A stretch of 16,149 bases of DNA from Clostridiales bacterium. GTDB taxonomy: Bacteria > Bacillota > Clostridia > Christensenellales > Aristaeellaceae. Shown in pieces: positions 7,165-14,111 of the stretch (the first letter of the stretch is position 1; each line of letters starts with the position of its first letter). The notes under the pieces are model-generated. The model saw nothing but the letters and a program-made list of their open reading frames with translations, searched no databases and had not been told where the DNA came from. The position numbers were made by a program, and so were the translations under genes. The stretch is from NCBI GenBank assembly GCA_019420065.1, contig JAHZHX010000053.1, positions 1 through 16,149 of the forward strand, written 5' to 3'.

Positions 7165-7626
7165 ATGGGGTACCAAGCAACAGTAATCGGCGGTTCTCTG
7201 AATCTTCGTAGTCAGCCCAGTACAAGTTTCACCAGTCTTGCATCTATTCCAAACGGTACGAAACTATCTGTAACGCCCCTGGAAACCCCTACGGATTGGC
7301 GGCGCACGTACTATAATCAAAAGCTTGGCTATGTAATGAAGCAATATCTAAATATATCTACAGCTAAAGATGATCAAGTTGATGCTTGTATCTACTTTGG
7401 TCCTACTAACTTAAAAGAAGGCAGCAAGGGGGAATATGTAGTAAAATTACAGAACTTTCTCAATCTATACAATCACGCCGACATCGATCAAGATGGCATT
7501 TTCGGTTCCGCTACTGAACAAGCAGTAAAGGATTATCAGTCTTCTTGCAATTTGACTGCTGATGGTATTGTTGGTGCTGCCACTAAAGTAGTAATGTGGG
7601 GAGAAAAAGAATATGAGAGGCGATAA
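7165..7626 (+). CDS. SH3b plus peptidoglycan-binding domain protein, no catalytic domain
   Basis: The 153-residue protein has an N-terminal bacterial SH3 domain (about 5-62; LNLRSQPSTSFTSLASIPNG, then GYVMKQYLNI) and a PG_binding_1-type domain (about 80-146; LKEGSKGEYVVKLQNFLNLY, then DQDGIFGSATEQAVKDYQ and TADGIVGAATK). The ATG has GGAGG eight bases upstream. There is no signal peptide, membrane segment or recognisable hydrolase, so it could be the wall-binding part of a lost phage-type endolysin, or a protein exported by a non-classical route. Its DNA is clearly AT-richer than its neighbours, with many AAA, TAT and AAT codons, suggesting transfer. Its own promoter precedes it and terminator hairpins stand on both sides. 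Domain calls are fairly sure; function is unknown. Confidence 0.85.
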   Translation: MGYQATVIGGSLNLRSQPSTSFTSLASIPNGTKLSVTPLETPTDWRRTYYNQKLGYVMKQYLNISTAKDDQVDACIYFGPTNLKEGSKGEYVVKLQNFLNLYNHADIDQDGIFGSATEQAVKDYQSSCNLTADGIVGAATKVVMWGEKEYERR

Positions 7627-7661
7627 CAAAACCCACCTGATACTTATGTAAACCACCTCGT

Positions 7662-7694
7662 GGCCTATCCGCTTCTATTTGGAGCGGATAGGCC
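7662..7694. terminator. Hairpin between convergent genes
   Basis: Perfect 12-base arms GGCCTATCCGCT (7662-7673) and its complement (7683-7694) enclose a nine-base loop. It stands between the convergent peptidoglycan-binding gene and the 77-residue ORF. The plus side is followed by TCCCATTTTA, a poor T tract, and the minus side has none, so its efficiency is uncertain. Confidence 0.65.
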
Positions 7695-7701
7695 TCCCAT
7701 T

Positions 7702-7935
7702 TTACCCGTTTGCATCCTCCGTGCTGTACACGGCCAATACCTTGGGTCCGGCAGCGGAAGCGTCCACGATCACCTGATAGAAATTCAGTTCATCCCCCAT
7801 CACGAACGACCAATAAGGCGTTTGATGGCTGTCCATGCTGTGCGACGCGCGCACAAACTCGGCATACCACAGCGGATATTCTGCCTCCCTGCCGCCCGGC
7901 GTATAGGGATACCCTGTCGCCCGATTGTCTATCAA
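7702..7935 (-). CDS. Uncharacterised 77-residue ORF or gene fragment
   Basis: I do not recognise this protein. It begins MIDNRATGYPYTPGGREAEY, is rich in aromatic residues (YPLWYAEFVRA; TPYWSF; LNFYQVIVD) and ends in AGPKVLAVYSTEDANG. It has no signal peptide or membrane helix. The only available start is TTG at 7935, without a ribosome binding site, and a stop codon lies four codons upstream, so it may be the 3' remnant of a longer gene. In favour of expression, a good promoter at 7952-7980 points at it and would give a leader of only about ten bases, and its composition (high GC, orderly amino-acid use) looks coding. It shares the gap between two terminator hairpins with nothing else. Confidence 0.45.
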   Translation of the reverse strand: MIDNRATGYPYTPGGREAEYPLWYAEFVRASHSMDSHQTPYWSFVMGDELNFYQVIVDASAAGPKVLAVYSTEDANG

Positions 7936-7951
7936 GGCAGCTTATGCCATA

Positions 7952-7980
7952 AATATAACATTTTCATATAGCATTGTAAA
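7952..7980 (-). promoter_or_regulatory. Strong promoter facing the 77-residue ORF
   Basis: TTTACA (7980-7975) and TATATT (7957-7952) are separated by exactly 17 bases on the minus strand. Both boxes match the consensus at five of six positions. The start point would fall near 7945. Confidence 0.6.
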
Positions 7981-8019
7981 GCATTCTTCTCGTTTTTTCC
8001 ATCTTTTACATTTACTCCG

Positions 8020-8057
8020 AAAACACGGGGCGGCGCTTCAGAAGAAGCGCCGCCCCG
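8020..8057 (-). terminator. Terminator of the TetR gene
   Basis: Perfect 14-base GC-rich arms at 8026-8039 and 8044-8057 enclose an AGAA loop. On the minus strand the hairpin lies 12 bases after the TetR stop and is followed by TGTTTTCGG. Confidence 0.85.
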
Positions 8058-8069
8058 CTATGATTCCTT

Positions 8070-8753
8070 TTACAGCATCCGCATCCGCTGTGCCACGCGT
8101 TCCAGCATGGGCAGCGCCTCGTCCAGCCGCGTCAGCTCAATGCTGCCGTAATCCATGTCCAGCACCCGTTCCCACAGGAAGCGAGACGCTTCCACCGTTT
8201 CGGTAACCGCGGCAACCACGCTTTCCCCGCTGCGCACGCAGGCGCACAGCGCCTCGCACAGCTCGTCATAAAAGGCGGTATAGGCTTCAAAGACCACATC
8301 CTCCAGCCGCGGCCGGGCAATGCGCGCCGCGCCCGTCTCGTTGAGCACCATGAGCAGGTTTTCCAGCTCGGGCTTGAACTGCCGCCGCTGGCTCTGCCGC
8401 ATCGCGCCGTCGATCATGATGCTCTCGCCCCGCGCGCGCAGGCGCAAAAGCATCAGCACGAATTCCTCCTCCGTTTCACGGAAGGGCTGCATCCAGTATA
8501 AAAGCACGTTCAGCTTCTCGCGCGTGCTGCCCACGCGCGTTTTTTTATAGCTTTCAAAGCTTTTTTCCACCTTTTCCTCGCAGATGGCCTGGAGCACCGA
8601 CAGCTTGGAATCAAAATAGTGATAAAAGCTGCCCTTGCTGCAATCCAGCTCCAGCAGGATATCATCCACCGTGGTTTCCAGATACCCCTTGGCGCCAAAC
8701 AGCTCCGAAGCTTTATCGATGATCGCCTGCCGGCGCACCTCGCCCTTGCGCAT
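8070..8753 (-). CDS. TetR/AcrR-family transcriptional regulator
   Basis: The 227-residue regulator starts at the ATG at 8753, preceded by GAGGGGG at a good distance; the reading frame stays open further upstream but there overlaps the VanW gene and is not coding-like. Residues 5-55 form the TetR helix-turn-helix (RQAIIDKASELFGAKGYLET, then DILLELDCSKGSFYHYFDSK). The remaining 170 residues form an all-helical ligand and dimerisation domain that gives no clue to the ligand. It follows the VanW-family gene by 25 bases with no terminator between, so the two are probably co-transcribed and the regulator may control that unit. A strong terminator ends the transcript. Confidence 0.9.
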   Translation of the reverse strand: MRKGEVRRQAIIDKASELFGAKGYLETTVDDILLELDCSKGSFYHYFDSKLSVLQAICEEKVEKSFESYKKTRVGSTREKLNVLLYWMQPFRETEEEFVLMLLRLRARGESIMIDGAMRQSQRRQFKPELENLLMVLNETGAARIARPRLEDVVFEAYTAFYDELCEALCACVRSGESVVAAVTETVEASRFLWERVLDMDYGSIELTRLDEALPMLERVAQRMRML

Positions 8754-8778
8754 GGACGCTTCCCCCTCTTGTAAAAGG

Positions 8779-10551
8779 TTAATAGTTGTACTCCACAAGC
8801 TGCGTATACGTTCTGTATGTAGACGTGCGCAGCTTCTCCCGGTATACCTCCGCGCCGTTTTGATAATACACCCGGTAGGTTTCATACACATAGCCCGGCC
8901 GCGCCTTGCGCGCAACCTTTTCGGTGCCGTATTCCAGCTCGGTATTGAGGCGGCGTTCCACATCCGTGGGCGCGGGCGTTTCGGAAGTTTTCTGCGTTTG
9001 CAGGGCAATGGTCATGCCGTCCTGCAGCGCCACGCCGTAGATCTCCACCGTGCAGGTCATGGCCTTGTTATAATTACTGCCTGTCAGGTAGGCCACGATA
9101 AACACCGGATAGCTGCTGGTATTTTTGAATTTGAAATCCAAGCTTTCGCTCAGCTTCTGCCAGGACTGCCAGTCCACCGTCGCGTCGCGCCCAGGATCCA
9201 CGTAGGCGCTCGGCCAGGCGTGCGGGCTGGAGTAAACGATCTCCATATTGGCCATCGCCGCCGCGTTGAACAGCGTGGAGGACACCTGACATACGCCGCC
9301 GCCATACTCCAGCACATCAGCGCCCAGCGCGATCGCGCCCGCCTGCTGATAGCCCTTTTCCACCGTGCGCCGACCCGTTGCCTCGTTGAAGGAGAAGGTG
9401 GCTCCCGGCTCCACCACGCGGCTGACCGCGGCGCAGGCCAGCTCGATATTGATATTGCGGTTTTTGTTGGCCAGCGTCTGCGTGGAATATTGCGAGATCC
9501 TGCCAAAGCTGCTTTGCAGCTGGGCCAGGGTGATCTGCGGGGCCTGCGGCTGGGTGTTGAGCGTCACCGTGCCCGCCGCCTGCTGAGACGCGCCCATCCG
9601 ATCGATTTGATCCACAATGGCGTTATAAATCGTTTCGCTGCTCAGATACGCGCCCGCGACCTCCCTCTGATACTGGAAGGAGCGGCTGGAAAAATCAAAG
9701 CTCACGACCGTGGCGTTCTGCGCCGTAACATTGACAAAGGAGGCCAGCTTTTCGGCCAATTCCCGCGCCGTGGAGCGGTCATAGGTCACATCGGTATAAA
9801 GATAGGCGCCGTTCTGGTTGACGCTCTGCACCGTGCGGTAGCGCGCCTCAAAGGGCGTTTGCCCATTTTTGAGCGTATCCAGCGTGCCCTGGCGGCCGAT
9901 GGCATAGGCCTCGTCCAGCACCGCGTCGATATTGCGCGACAGGGGCAGCTTCTCCTGCGTGATGTTCCACACCTTGCCGTCAATATTGACCGAGAGCGTA
10001 TACTGCCGGTCGCGCTCGCCGCTGCCTCCCCGCAGCGCGTTCGCCGCCTGCTCATAGGTCAGGCCGCCAATATGGATACCGTCCACATGAACGCCGTTAT
10101 AGAAGGTATTGCCGCCAAGCAGGGCGCGCTTTTTTTCAAAGCTGGCCGCGTTGCTTTGCAGCGAGCTGACGGCAAACCCGCCCGCCACCAGCAGCGCGAT
10201 GCATACAATAATCACCAGCAGCCACACGCCCTCGCGGGAGGAACGCCCGCCGCGCCGGGGGATGTTCTCCTGCCGGTAAGGCGGCGCAGGCGGCTGCCCG
10301 CCGTCGTTCCCGAAGCGGCGCGCGCCATTCATTTGCGGCTGAGGCGGATAGACCCGCGGCCGCTGATATGGCGAAGCCGGCGGCGGATATGTTCCCTGCC
10401 GCGGTACGGAGGCTGGCGGCGTGCCGGTCGTATATCCGGGATATTCAGGATATTCGGGATACTGCGCCGTCTCCTCGGGATAGGGCGCGCGGCGCACGGG
10501 CGCATTGCCGTATCGCTCGCTGCGGCGCTGCCGCTGCGGAGTTTCCTGCAC
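8779..10551 (-). CDS. VanW-family membrane-anchored envelope protein
   Basis: The 590-residue protein starts at GTG 10551, seven bases after AAAGGAGG; the open frame upstream crosses the promoter. Residues 1-107 are a Pro-, Tyr- and Arg-rich cytosolic tail with YPEYPEYPGY. One membrane helix follows (about 108-128; WLLVIIVCIALLVAGGFAV). Outside are a peptidoglycan-binding_4-type region (about 165-330), the VanW domain (about 355-490; GATFSFNEATGRRTVEKGYQ and LEYGGGVCQVSSTLFNAA) and a short C-terminal stretch resembling a G5 domain (about 540-585). VanW is named after a vancomycin-resistance cluster, but these YoaR-like proteins are common chromosomal envelope proteins of unknown function, and there is no resistance context here. 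It has its own promoter and is followed by TetR. Confidence 0.9.
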   Translation of the reverse strand: MQETPQRQRRSERYGNAPVRRAPYPEETAQYPEYPEYPGYTTGTPPASVPRQGTYPPPASPYQRPRVYPPQPQMNGARRFGNDGGQPPAPPYRQENIPRRGGRSSREGVWLLVIIVCIALLVAGGFAVSSLQSNAASFEKKRALLGGNTFYNGVHVDGIHIGGLTYEQAANALRGGSGERDRQYTLSVNIDGKVWNITQEKLPLSRNIDAVLDEAYAIGRQGTLDTLKNGQTPFEARYRTVQSVNQNGAYLYTDVTYDRSTARELAEKLASFVNVTAQNATVVSFDFSSRSFQYQREVAGAYLSSETIYNAIVDQIDRMGASQQAAGTVTLNTQPQAPQITLAQLQSSFGRISQYSTQTLANKNRNINIELACAAVSRVVEPGATFSFNEATGRRTVEKGYQQAGAIALGADVLEYGGGVCQVSSTLFNAAAMANMEIVYSSPHAWPSAYVDPGRDATVDWQSWQKLSESLDFKFKNTSSYPVFIVAYLTGSNYNKAMTCTVEIYGVALQDGMTIALQTQKTSETPAPTDVERRLNTELEYGTEKVARKARPGYVYETYRVYYQNGAEVYREKLRTSTYRTYTQLVEYNY

Positions 10552-10588
10552 GCTGATTCCTCCTTTCGCAAAACATACCTTAGTATAT

Positions 10589-10616
10589 TTTATACCAAGC
10601 CTTCCATGGCTGTCAA
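10589..10616 (-). promoter_or_regulatory. Promoter of the VanW-family gene
   Basis: On the minus strand a perfect TTGACA (10616-10611) is followed after 16 bases by TATAAA (10594-10589), preceded by TGG, which makes an extended -10 element. It lies about 38 bases before the GTG start. Confidence 0.75.
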
Positions 10617-10658
10617 CGCATCCTTTTGCAGTATCTTGTAAAATGTGCGTTTTCAAAC

Positions 10659-10710
10659 GTGGAAAAAATGGGGTGACGGCCATGCCGCCCCCCATTTTCA
10701 ACCTTCCACG
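10659..10710 (-). terminator. Terminator of the SH3-repeat gene
   Basis: On the minus strand AAAATGGGG and CCCCATTTT (10698-10690 and 10673-10665) form a nine-base stem whose last T residues extend into a TTTTTT tract. Outer sequences TTCCACG and CGTGGAA (10704-10710 and 10659-10665) could lengthen the hairpin. It starts seven bases after the stop codon of the SH3-repeat gene. Confidence 0.85.
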
Positions 10711-10716
10711 CTTCTT

Positions 10717-11415
10717 TTAGCCCGCCACCAGATCGCTCAACGCGATAAAGGCAATGACCTTCTTGTAGCGGATCGCCGCATAGCCGTCCACCGTATAAAG
10801 CACATCGACCTCGGTACCGGCCTTGTAGGTGGCAATTTTGCCGTATTTGGTAGAAGCATAGCCATATACCTTGGTATTGTCGTTGGCCACGGAGTAGCGG
10901 GTCGCCGGGGCGGAAACGATATCGGTCATGTCCTCCTCGATCCAATAATCCGCGCTCATGGGCAAATAGCACACCGCCTCGCGGAAGGACACGATATAGT
11001 AATTGCCCGTGGTGCCAATCACCGTGAAGCGCTGATAGCTGTCCACCGTGCCCACGCGCTTATCGCTGTTATAGGGCGCGGCATAGGCATAAACGCCGCT
11101 GTTGGAGCGCAGCACGATGTGCTTGGGATTCTCCACGATATAGTAGAGCATGATCCAGCCGTAATCGTAGCCGCCCTTGCCGTTGGGCACAGCCGCGTAC
11201 ACCCAGTTGCCCTGCTTATCCAGGATATAGAACTCCTCGCCGTTTTTCACCTTGCGGGAAGAGGACGCGCCGCTGCTGGGCTCGCTGAACAGGCTTACCT
11301 GGCGGGAAATTACCTCTCCCTTCCAATCCTCGTTCACGCCGCCGTCGGCCATCGCGGCCGGGAACATGGCAAGCAGCGTTGCCAACGTTAAAATAATAGA
11401 AATCAGTTTTTTCAT
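10717..11415 (-). CDS. Secreted protein with SH3-like repeats
   Basis: The 232-residue protein starts at ATG 11415, preceded by GGGGG about ten bases upstream; the TTG codon before it is less likely. Residues 1-24 are a signal peptide (MKKLISIILTLATLLAMFPA, cleaved after AMA). The mature part appears to be three bacterial SH3-like units: about 35-95 (SLFSEPSSGASSSRKVKNGE), 97-160 (GVYAYAAPYNSDKRVGTVDS) and 165-230 (KVYGYASTKYGKIATYKAGT). Such units usually bind peptidoglycan or act as targeting modules; no catalytic domain is attached. A TATAAT lies at 11449-11454 on the minus strand, without a clear -35. It lies upstream of the VanW gene on the same strand but is separated from it by a terminator and a new promoter, so co-regulation is not shown. 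Confidence 0.85.
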   Translation of the reverse strand: MKKLISIILTLATLLAMFPAAMADGGVNEDWKGEVISRQVSLFSEPSSGASSSRKVKNGEEFYILDKQGNWVYAAVPNGKGGYDYGWIMLYYIVENPKHIVLRSNSGVYAYAAPYNSDKRVGTVDSYQRFTVIGTTGNYYIVSFREAVCYLPMSADYWIEEDMTDIVSAPATRYSVANDNTKVYGYASTKYGKIATYKAGTEVDVLYTVDGYAAIRYKKVIAFIALSDLVAG

Positions 11416-11560
11416 CAAAAGGGTCCCCCTTTGCTTCGTTCTTCATCCATTATAACGCATAAAGCCGCCGCATTCATCCCCTTTTGCAAAAATATTTTCC
11501 CGCATGCGTCCCCGCCTTCCCGCATATATCTGAAGCGCGGAAAGAAAGGGGGAAACAAAC

Positions 11561-11950
11561 ATGTTCAGTCTTCGTGCCAATCGCTCCCAGGGCATTGTCT
11601 GGGATCTATGCCGAGGCGTGCTCGTCGCCATTGCCGTCACGGCGGCGGGCGTGATACTCTTTGCGCTTTTGATCGCCATGCTTGATTTCAGCGACGGCGT
11701 GATTCGCGCCGTCAATCAGTTCATCAAGCTCGCCGCCATCGCCGCCGGAGTTCACTTCAGCGTTCAGCGCGGCGGCGACCGCGGCCTGATCCGCGGCGCG
11801 CTGGTAGGGCTGATTTACATCGGCGCGGGCGTGATCGTTTACGCGCTGCTCACGGGTCAGCGCCTGACGGTATTTTCCTGCCTGGCGGACCTGCTTTTGG
11901 GAATCGCCGCCGGCGGACTGCTGGGCCTCTTGCGCGCGCGCCGGGCGTGA
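11561..11950 (+). CDS. TIGR04086-family membrane protein
   Basis: The 129-residue protein has four hydrophobic helices (roughly 17-42, 48-66, 75-97 and 103-125), e.g. GVLVAIAVTAAGVILFALLI and GALVGLIYIGAGVIVYALLT. The size, the helix pattern and the Gly-rich last helix LADLLLGIAAGGLLGLL fit the TIGR04086/YrzE-like family common in spore-forming Firmicutes, of unknown function. The ATG has AAAGGGGG eight bases upstream. It is transcribed divergently from the SH3-repeat gene and is closed by a strong terminator, so it is probably a single-gene unit. Confidence 0.82.
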   Translation: MFSLRANRSQGIVWDLCRGVLVAIAVTAAGVILFALLIAMLDFSDGVIRAVNQFIKLAAIAAGVHFSVQRGGDRGLIRGALVGLIYIGAGVIVYALLTGQRLTVFSCLADLLLGIAAGGLLGLLRARRA

Positions 11951-12009
11951 AACGCGGCAAATTTTGTCTTGTTATACCATATACAGACTACCTTTGTCGC
12001 AAATCGCAT

Positions 12010-12057
12010 GCCGCCGCATTTTCCCGTATATAATGGGATCGTGCGGCGGCTTTTTTT
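12010..12057 (+). terminator. Terminator of the TIGR04086-family gene
   Basis: GCCGCCGCA (12010-12018) and TGCGGCGGC (12042-12050) form a nine-base stem followed by seven T. The 23-base loop has a small inner CCC/GGG pairing and contains a TATAAT at 12029-12034 with no recognisable sigma-A -35 box, so I do not call a promoter there. Confidence 0.9.
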
Positions 12058-12114
12058 GTGCATATCGCCCGTCCCTCCGGCATAACCGTAGAGCAATGAA
12101 AGGGAGGGGTTTGC

Positions 12115-12936
12115 ATGATTAAAAAGCCCGAGGCGGCAGAAGTATCCAAGGCGCCGAAAAAAAAGCGCGTTTTTCCGCGTCCACAGCCCGTTCTGGCGCT
12201 GGCCTTTGCGCTTTTGCTGCTGGTGAGCGTATGCTATGTCGGCGTGATGCCGGAAACGGTTGCGGTGACCTCCGCCAAGCGCGAGCTGCCGGTCTACTGT
12301 GTGGCGCGGGACGACAACGTGATCTCCATCAGCTTTGACGCATCCTGGGGCGGCGACAAAACAATGAAGCTGCTGGACATCCTCGATCAGTACGAAATCA
12401 AAACCACTTTTTTTCTCGTTGACATCTGGGTGCAGAAATTTCCCGAGCTTGTTCAGGAAATCGCCGCGCGCGGGCACGAGATCGGCAACCACAGCACCAG
12501 CCACCCGCACATGTCCCAACTGAGCGAGGAAAAGATCATTTCCGAGCTTAAAACCATGTCCGACCACGTTGAAGGCCTGACCGGCACGCGGCCCACGCTT
12601 TTCCGCCCGCCCTACGGCGATTACAACAACCGCGTTGTTTTGACCTCGCGCGCCCAGGGGTACGAGGCCATCCAATGGAGCGTTGACAGCCTGGACTGGA
12701 AAAACCGCGGCCGCGAGGAGATCGTCCGTCGCGCCACCAAGGTGCAAAGCGGCGACATCGTTTTGTTCCATAACGATTCGGAGTACATTGTGCAGGCCCT
12801 GCCCGAGGTGCTCGAATACTACAAAACGAACGGGTTCAAGGTAGTGCCCGTGTCGGAGATCCTCCTGGACGGGGAAACGACCATCGATGTACAGGGACGA
12901 ATGCATCCCGCACCAACAAAAATACCGGAGGTATAA
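12115..12936 (+). CDS. PdaB-like polysaccharide deacetylase
   Basis: This is a 273-residue carbohydrate esterase family 4 (NodB) protein with a short Lys-rich cytosolic start and one membrane helix (about 26-46), leaving the catalytic domain (about 68-250) outside. Motifs in order are ISISFDASWGG (Asp75), HSTSH (His126, His130), RPPYG (164-168), DSLDW (191-195) and LFHND (His219). Motif 1 has FDAS where active deacetylases have FDDG: the first, catalytic Asp is kept and the second, usually a metal ligand, is Ala. The same kind of change occurs in PdaB of Bacillus (FDISWG), a sporulation protein needed to keep spores stable, so activity is uncertain but the family assignment is good. The ATG follows AAAGGGAGGGG. 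It is two bases from the SSB gene and probably co-transcribed with it. Confidence 0.88.
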   Translation: MIKKPEAAEVSKAPKKKRVFPRPQPVLALAFALLLLVSVCYVGVMPETVAVTSAKRELPVYCVARDDNVISISFDASWGGDKTMKLLDILDQYEIKTTFFLVDIWVQKFPELVQEIAARGHEIGNHSTSHPHMSQLSEEKIISELKTMSDHVEGLTGTRPTLFRPPYGDYNNRVVLTSRAQGYEAIQWSVDSLDWKNRGREEIVRRATKVQSGDIVLFHNDSEYIVQALPEVLEYYKTNGFKVVPVSEILLDGETTIDVQGRMHPAPTKIPEV

Positions 12937-12938
12937 TC

Positions 12939-13604
12939 ATGGAAATCGTTACCAATCAGCTTTCGCTATCCGGCGTTGTTACCGAGGAACCGCAGTTTGA
13001 CCATGAAGTATTTGGAGAGGCGTTTTTCCGCACCATTCTCAGCGTGCCCCGCCTGTCCGGCGCGTTTGACCTGCTGCCCTTGACTATCAGCGAGCGGCTG
13101 ATGGCGGAGGGCTTTCATCAGGGAATGACGGTGGCCGTCTCCGGCCAGCTGCGCTCCTACAACAAGGTGCTGGGCGGCGCGGGGCGCTTGCTGCTGACCG
13201 CCTTCGCCCAGCGTCTGCGCCCCGTGGACGAGGAGGAAAACCCCAACACCGTTTTTCTCACCGGCGCGCTGTGCAAGCCGCCGTCCTTTCGCACCACGCC
13301 CTTCGGCCGTGAAATTGCCGACCTGATGCTGGCTGTCAACCGCTCCTATGGCAAAAGCGATTACATTCCCTGCATCGCCTGGGGCCGCACGGCGCGCTTT
13401 GCCTCAGGCCTGAGCGTAGGCGACCGCGTACAGCTGCAGGGGCGGTTCCAAAGCCGCGTCTATCAAAAGCAGCTGCCCGACGGCACCGTGCAGGAGCGCA
13501 CGGCCTACGAGGTATCGGTCAGCCGCCTGTCGCTGGAAAACAGCGGCGGCATGGCGGAGCATGAGGTTGCCGCACGCCCGGGCTATATGGGAACGATTCA
13601 ATAA
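12939..13604 (+). CDS. Single-stranded DNA-binding protein with two OB folds
   Basis: The 221-residue protein contains two SSB-type OB folds in one chain. The first (about 1-95; LSLSGVVTEEPQFDHEVFGE) is divergent. The second (about 100-200; NTVFLTGALCKPPSFRTTPF, then AVNRSYGKSDYIPCIAWGR and VGDRVQLQGRFQSRVYQ) is a clear SSB domain. The acidic tip that housekeeping SSB proteins use to recruit partners is absent; the end is AARPGYMGTIQ. It is thus a paralogue rather than the main replicative SSB, a type I recall from other Clostridia. Its ribosome binding site GGAGG lies in the last codons of the deacetylase, so the two genes are translated from one message. Its partner process is unknown. Confidence 0.85.
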   Translation: MEIVTNQLSLSGVVTEEPQFDHEVFGEAFFRTILSVPRLSGAFDLLPLTISERLMAEGFHQGMTVAVSGQLRSYNKVLGGAGRLLLTAFAQRLRPVDEEENPNTVFLTGALCKPPSFRTTPFGREIADLMLAVNRSYGKSDYIPCIAWGRTARFASGLSVGDRVQLQGRFQSRVYQKQLPDGTVQERTAYEVSVSRLSLENSGGMAEHEVAARPGYMGTIQ

Positions 13605-13640
13605 AAAACGACGGCTCGCCTTCCCGGCAGCCTCTCCGTC
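13603..13640 (-). terminator. Minus-strand terminator facing the SSB gene end
   Basis: On the minus strand GGCTGCC pairs with GGC-g-AGCC, flanked by GAC/GTC, and the hairpin (13640-13610) is followed by G and TTTTTT over the SSB stop codon. It would end minus-strand transcripts coming from the Arc-type gene. On the plus strand it lacks a T tract, so termination of the SSB message is less sure. Confidence 0.6.
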
Positions 13641-13654
13641 TTAACAAATGACAA

Positions 13655-13788
13655 CGCCTGTGCTGTGCCGAACGGGCAGAGGGCGAATAGGGGTTGGCCC
13701 TTCTGCGTGTTAACGATCATGATCTTCACCATCATGATCGTTTTCTTTTTTACCCGCGCGTCCCCGATGCTGTGGCCGCCTGCCGGCA
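13655..13788 (+). repeat. Dispersed element, copy 1 (candidate small-RNA unit)
   Basis: This segment is about 80% identical (counted by eye) to 14374-14508, with a one-base length difference. It begins GCCTGTGCTGTG, contains a GCAGAGGGC hairpin whose arm at 13697-13706 carries one bulged T, then the 12-base terminator hairpin at 13712-13742 and T tract, and ends near CGCGCGTCCC. No protein reading is conserved between the copies. A minus-strand frame crosses it but lacks a ribosome binding site and is not shared by copy 2. Confidence 0.7.
13712..13751 (+). terminator. Plus-strand terminator hairpin in element copy 1
   Basis: Perfect 12-base arms AACGATCATGAT (13712-13723) and ATCATGATCGTT (13731-13742) enclose a seven-base loop, followed by TTTTCTTTTTT. 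This is rho-independent in form. No protein gene ends just before it on the plus strand apart from the SSB gene about 110 bases upstream, so it may end a small RNA or the SSB message. Confidence 0.75.
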
Positions 13789-13884
13789 GGGCGTCGCACT
13801 TTTCGTTTTCCGCCAGGCCTTGCAGGCATAGCCTCAGCAAAGAGAAAAGCTTTTGCATTTGACAGACCAAAACGCAATCGCTGC

Positions 13885-14097
13885 TCAGGGCTTTGTCGTC
13901 AGCGATCTTGAGCGCGGGACAAAACCGTCGTCAAACAGGATCGGCCCATGCGCCTTTTCCCACGCCTCAATATGGCGAAGGATGAGCTGTTCAATTTCTT
14001 TGTTGGCGGAGCGTCCAGAGCGATCGGCAATGTATTTCAGCTTATCCATCGTTTCAGATGGAACGCGCAGGGCATATTGCGGCAGCTTCGACGGCAT
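13885..14097 (-). CDS. Arc-type ribbon-helix-helix DNA-binding protein
   Basis: The 70-residue protein starts at ATG 14097 after AAAGGAGG. Residues 5-50 (PQYALRVPSETMDKLKYIAD, then RSANKEIEQLILRHIEAWEK) match the Arc/MetJ-like ribbon-helix-helix fold: a beta strand with alternating DNA-contacting residues, then two helices with the conserved RSANKEIEQLI. Residues 51-70 form a tail of unknown role. Small regulators of this kind are frequent in conjugative and mobilisable elements of Clostridia. A 7-5-7 inverted repeat covers its expected start point, suggesting autorepression. No toxin gene of a type II pair adjoins it: downstream on its strand are only the repeat element and a terminator. It is most likely a survivor of a decayed mobile element. 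Confidence 0.85.
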   Translation of the reverse strand: MPSKLPQYALRVPSETMDKLKYIADRSGRSANKEIEQLILRHIEAWEKAHGPILFDDGFVPRSRSLTTKP

Positions 14098-14111
14098 TTA
14101 AAAGCCTCCTT

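Noticed and set aside
8779..10551. Vancomycin resistance from the VanW name
   Set aside because: No vanHAX-type ligase, dehydrogenase or dipeptidase and no VanRS two-component system are present; VanW-domain proteins are common in Clostridia without resistance.
8635..10641. 668-codon plus-strand open frame opposite the VanW-family gene
   Set aside because: It is an antisense shadow of a clear VanW gene in GC-rich DNA; the translation is rich in Arg, His and Leu, shows no domain, and also overlaps the TetR gene.
12029..12034. TATAAT in the loop of the terminator before the deacetylase gene
   Set aside because: No -35 box is found at 16-18 bases; the match is likely chance in an AT-rich loop, though a sporulation-type promoter in this area cannot be excluded.
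11857..12906. 349-codon minus-strand open frame opposite the deacetylase
   Set aside because: It is antisense to a complete NodB-domain gene and crosses a terminator; no family resemblance.
13598..13870. 90-codon minus-strand frame after the Arc-type gene
   Set aside because: There is no ribosome binding site before either its first codon or the ATG at 13858. The frame is not kept in the second copy of the repeat element, so conservation there is of RNA structure, not protein.
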